Below, in pieces: positions 62,800 to 64,000 of a stretch of 64,000 bases of DNA (its first letter is position 1; every line of letters starts with the position of its first letter). A program made the position numbers and the translations under genes. The notes beneath the pieces are model-generated. The model saw nothing but the letters and a program-made list of their open reading frames with translations. It made no database searches and had not been told where the DNA came from. This DNA comes from Crotophaga sulcirostris (Eukaryota; Chordata; Aves; Cuculiformes; Crotophagidae): contig VYZB01000533.1 of NCBI GenBank assembly GCA_013397455.1, positions 1,606 to 65,605 on the forward strand. The letters are read 5' to 3'.

Positions 62800-63400
62800 T
62801 TTCTTCAGAAAGCCCCAGGACAGCACTCGGTCTGACCCCAGCGCCAGCAGCAGCCGCCCACCGGCAGCGGCGGGCAGGCCGGCGAAGGGGCAGCCTCGGC
62901 GGCTCCAGCCCGCAGCCCAGAGCCAGGGGCTGGGGCCGAGGCCGCGCTGGGCTGGCAGCTGAGCCCCGGCGGCACCGCGGCCACCAGAAGCCCGCCGGGG
63001 CTACCGAGGCGCCGCCGGAGCGCTGCGGGGGGAGCNNNNNNNNNNNNNNNNNNNNNNNNNNNNNNNNNNNNNNNNNNNNNNNNNNNNNNNNNNNNNNNNN
63101 NNNNNNNNNNNNNNNNNNNNNNNNNNNNNNNNNNNNNNNNNNNNNNNNNNNNNNNNNNNNNNNNNNNNNNNNNNNNNNNNNNNNNNNNNNNNNNNNNNNN
63201 NNNNNNNNNNNNNNNNNNNNNNNNNNNNNNNNNNNNNNNNNNNNNNNNNNNNNNNNNNNNNNNNNNNNNNNNNNNNNNNNNNNNNNNNNNNNNNNNNNNN
63301 NNNNNNNNNNNNNNNNNNNNNNNNNNNNNNNCCCGCGCCCCCGCCACCCCCCGAACAGACACAGGCAGAGACGTCAGGGTTCAAACGCGTGTATTAACCA
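62800..63400. promoter_or_regulatory. CpG island, possible FKTN promoter
   Basis: Very high GC and CpG content on both sides of a gap. It sits less than 1 kb upstream of the first FKTN exon seen here, so it is a natural promoter candidate. A GGTGGGC donor-like site reads on the minus strand near 62862. The absence of the fukutin start exon between this island and 61884 leaves the assignment open. Confidence 0.5.
63036..63331. other. assembly gap (296 N) in the CpG island
   Basis: The run of N lies in the most GC-rich part of the window, a frequent cause of sequencing drop-out in birds. Open frames through it are artefacts. Confidence 0.99.
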
Positions 63401-64000
63401 CTAACAGCTCGCATTGCACACACAGTCAGAGACAGTGGAGGCCCCTCGGCGCGGAATTCCTGAGGTTCTCGGCCAGGGCGAGGAGAGGGGATTTGTACAG
63501 TAGACTCGAGCCGTCCTCCAAGCAGAGAAAGCAAGGAAATAAACCTGTCGGCCTCTGCCACCCCTATTTGGTACTTGGAGAAGCCCCCGTTACCTGGCTG
63601 CTTTTTAATGACCCTTTCTGAGCTAACATCCCTCCCTGCAGGTTGTACAGCTTTCCATAGGAACACTGGAAGCTACCGCCTTCTGGTGTATTAAGAACCC
63701 GAGGGGCTTCAGCTCCTTACAAATTATTCTGAAGTTAAACCACTAAAAGACTACCGGTAATCAGTATTTAAAAAGTCTCTTTTTGGTCATAAAGAAGAAA
63801 ACGCTTGTCTAGCCACCAAACAGCATCGACTCCAGAGCAGAAAGGTTCAGGGAGTATTAAAGTCACCAGGCATGTTACACTGTGTTAAATACTGGACAGA
63901 CCTTCAAAAGGTCAAATCCATTGTCGAGGAATAGATCTCCTAGGAGATTCCTCCACGAGAAAGTACCTTCACAGGCTACATGCACCCCCCTCTAGCTGCG
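63401..64000. other. upstream flank, no gene recognised
   Basis: No exon of FSD1L, the gene expected next on the minus strand, was recognised. An open frame at 63394-63666 has no known domain. An imperfect hairpin lies at 63924-63957. Confidence 0.4.

Noticed and set aside
62805..63384. Open frames of 127-185 codons near the right end
   Set aside because: They run through the 296-base gap, and the readable part is GC-rich leader-like sequence with no domain.
1..64000. CRISPR arrays, bacterial operons, tRNA or rRNA genes
   Set aside because: None seen. The window is animal nuclear DNA and no regularly spaced repeats or cloverleaf-type RNA genes were recognised.

Overview
The window is vertebrate nuclear DNA from a bird. 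It contains spliced genes with GT-AG introns, about seven CR1-family LINE fragments (the typical avian repeat, several ending in the CR1 3' terminus), avian-style retroviral LTRs, CpG islands and no prokaryotic features. Three neighbouring orthologous genes can be read, all on the minus strand: the 5' end of TMEM38B (first coding exon near 2.2-2.3 kb), the complete TAL2 coding exon (18.1-18.5 kb) and eight coding exons of FKTN (48.7-61.9 kb). Minus-strand order FKTN - TAL2 - TMEM38B matches the human 9q31 order, a segment that is Z-linked in chicken. The species cannot be named from the sequence.

Layout: 1-2.2 kb is TMEM38B intron 1 with an LTR remnant. 2.1-2.55 kb is its CpG-rich promoter, into which a CR1 copy (2.48-2.87 kb) is inserted. 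4.39-4.85 kb is a probable solo LTR. 5-17.5 kb is mostly unassigned intergenic DNA with one CR1 fragment. 18.1-18.9 kb is TAL2, followed upstream by a dead CR1 copy (19.0-21.0 kb, with a 776-base assembly gap inside) and a second CR1 end. 22-48 kb is a long intergenic region separating TAL2 from FKTN, with CR1 copies at 37.2 and 42.9 kb, a decayed TOPORS-like retrocopy at 43.7-44.6 kb, and a GATA-motif block at 39.9-40.1 kb that could be a TAL2 enhancer. 48.7-61.9 kb is FKTN, and 62.8-63.4 kb is a GC-rich island interrupted by a 296-base gap.

The eight FKTN exons join without a frame break into 426 codons. This equals the human length of 461 minus the roughly 35 N-terminal residues of the signal anchor, whose exon was not found. 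The genes are functionally separate: fukutin modifies alpha-dystroglycan in the Golgi, TAL2 is a neural and haematopoietic bHLH factor, and TMEM38B is an ER cation channel. Their adjacency is ancestral synteny, not an operon. No clearly new system is present. The best leads are the missing fukutin anchor exon with an unexplained spliced-looking exon upstream, an ATG-less open frame with a membrane segment overlapping the TAL2 tail, the TOPORS-like pseudogene, and mobile elements lying around the TMEM38B promoter.
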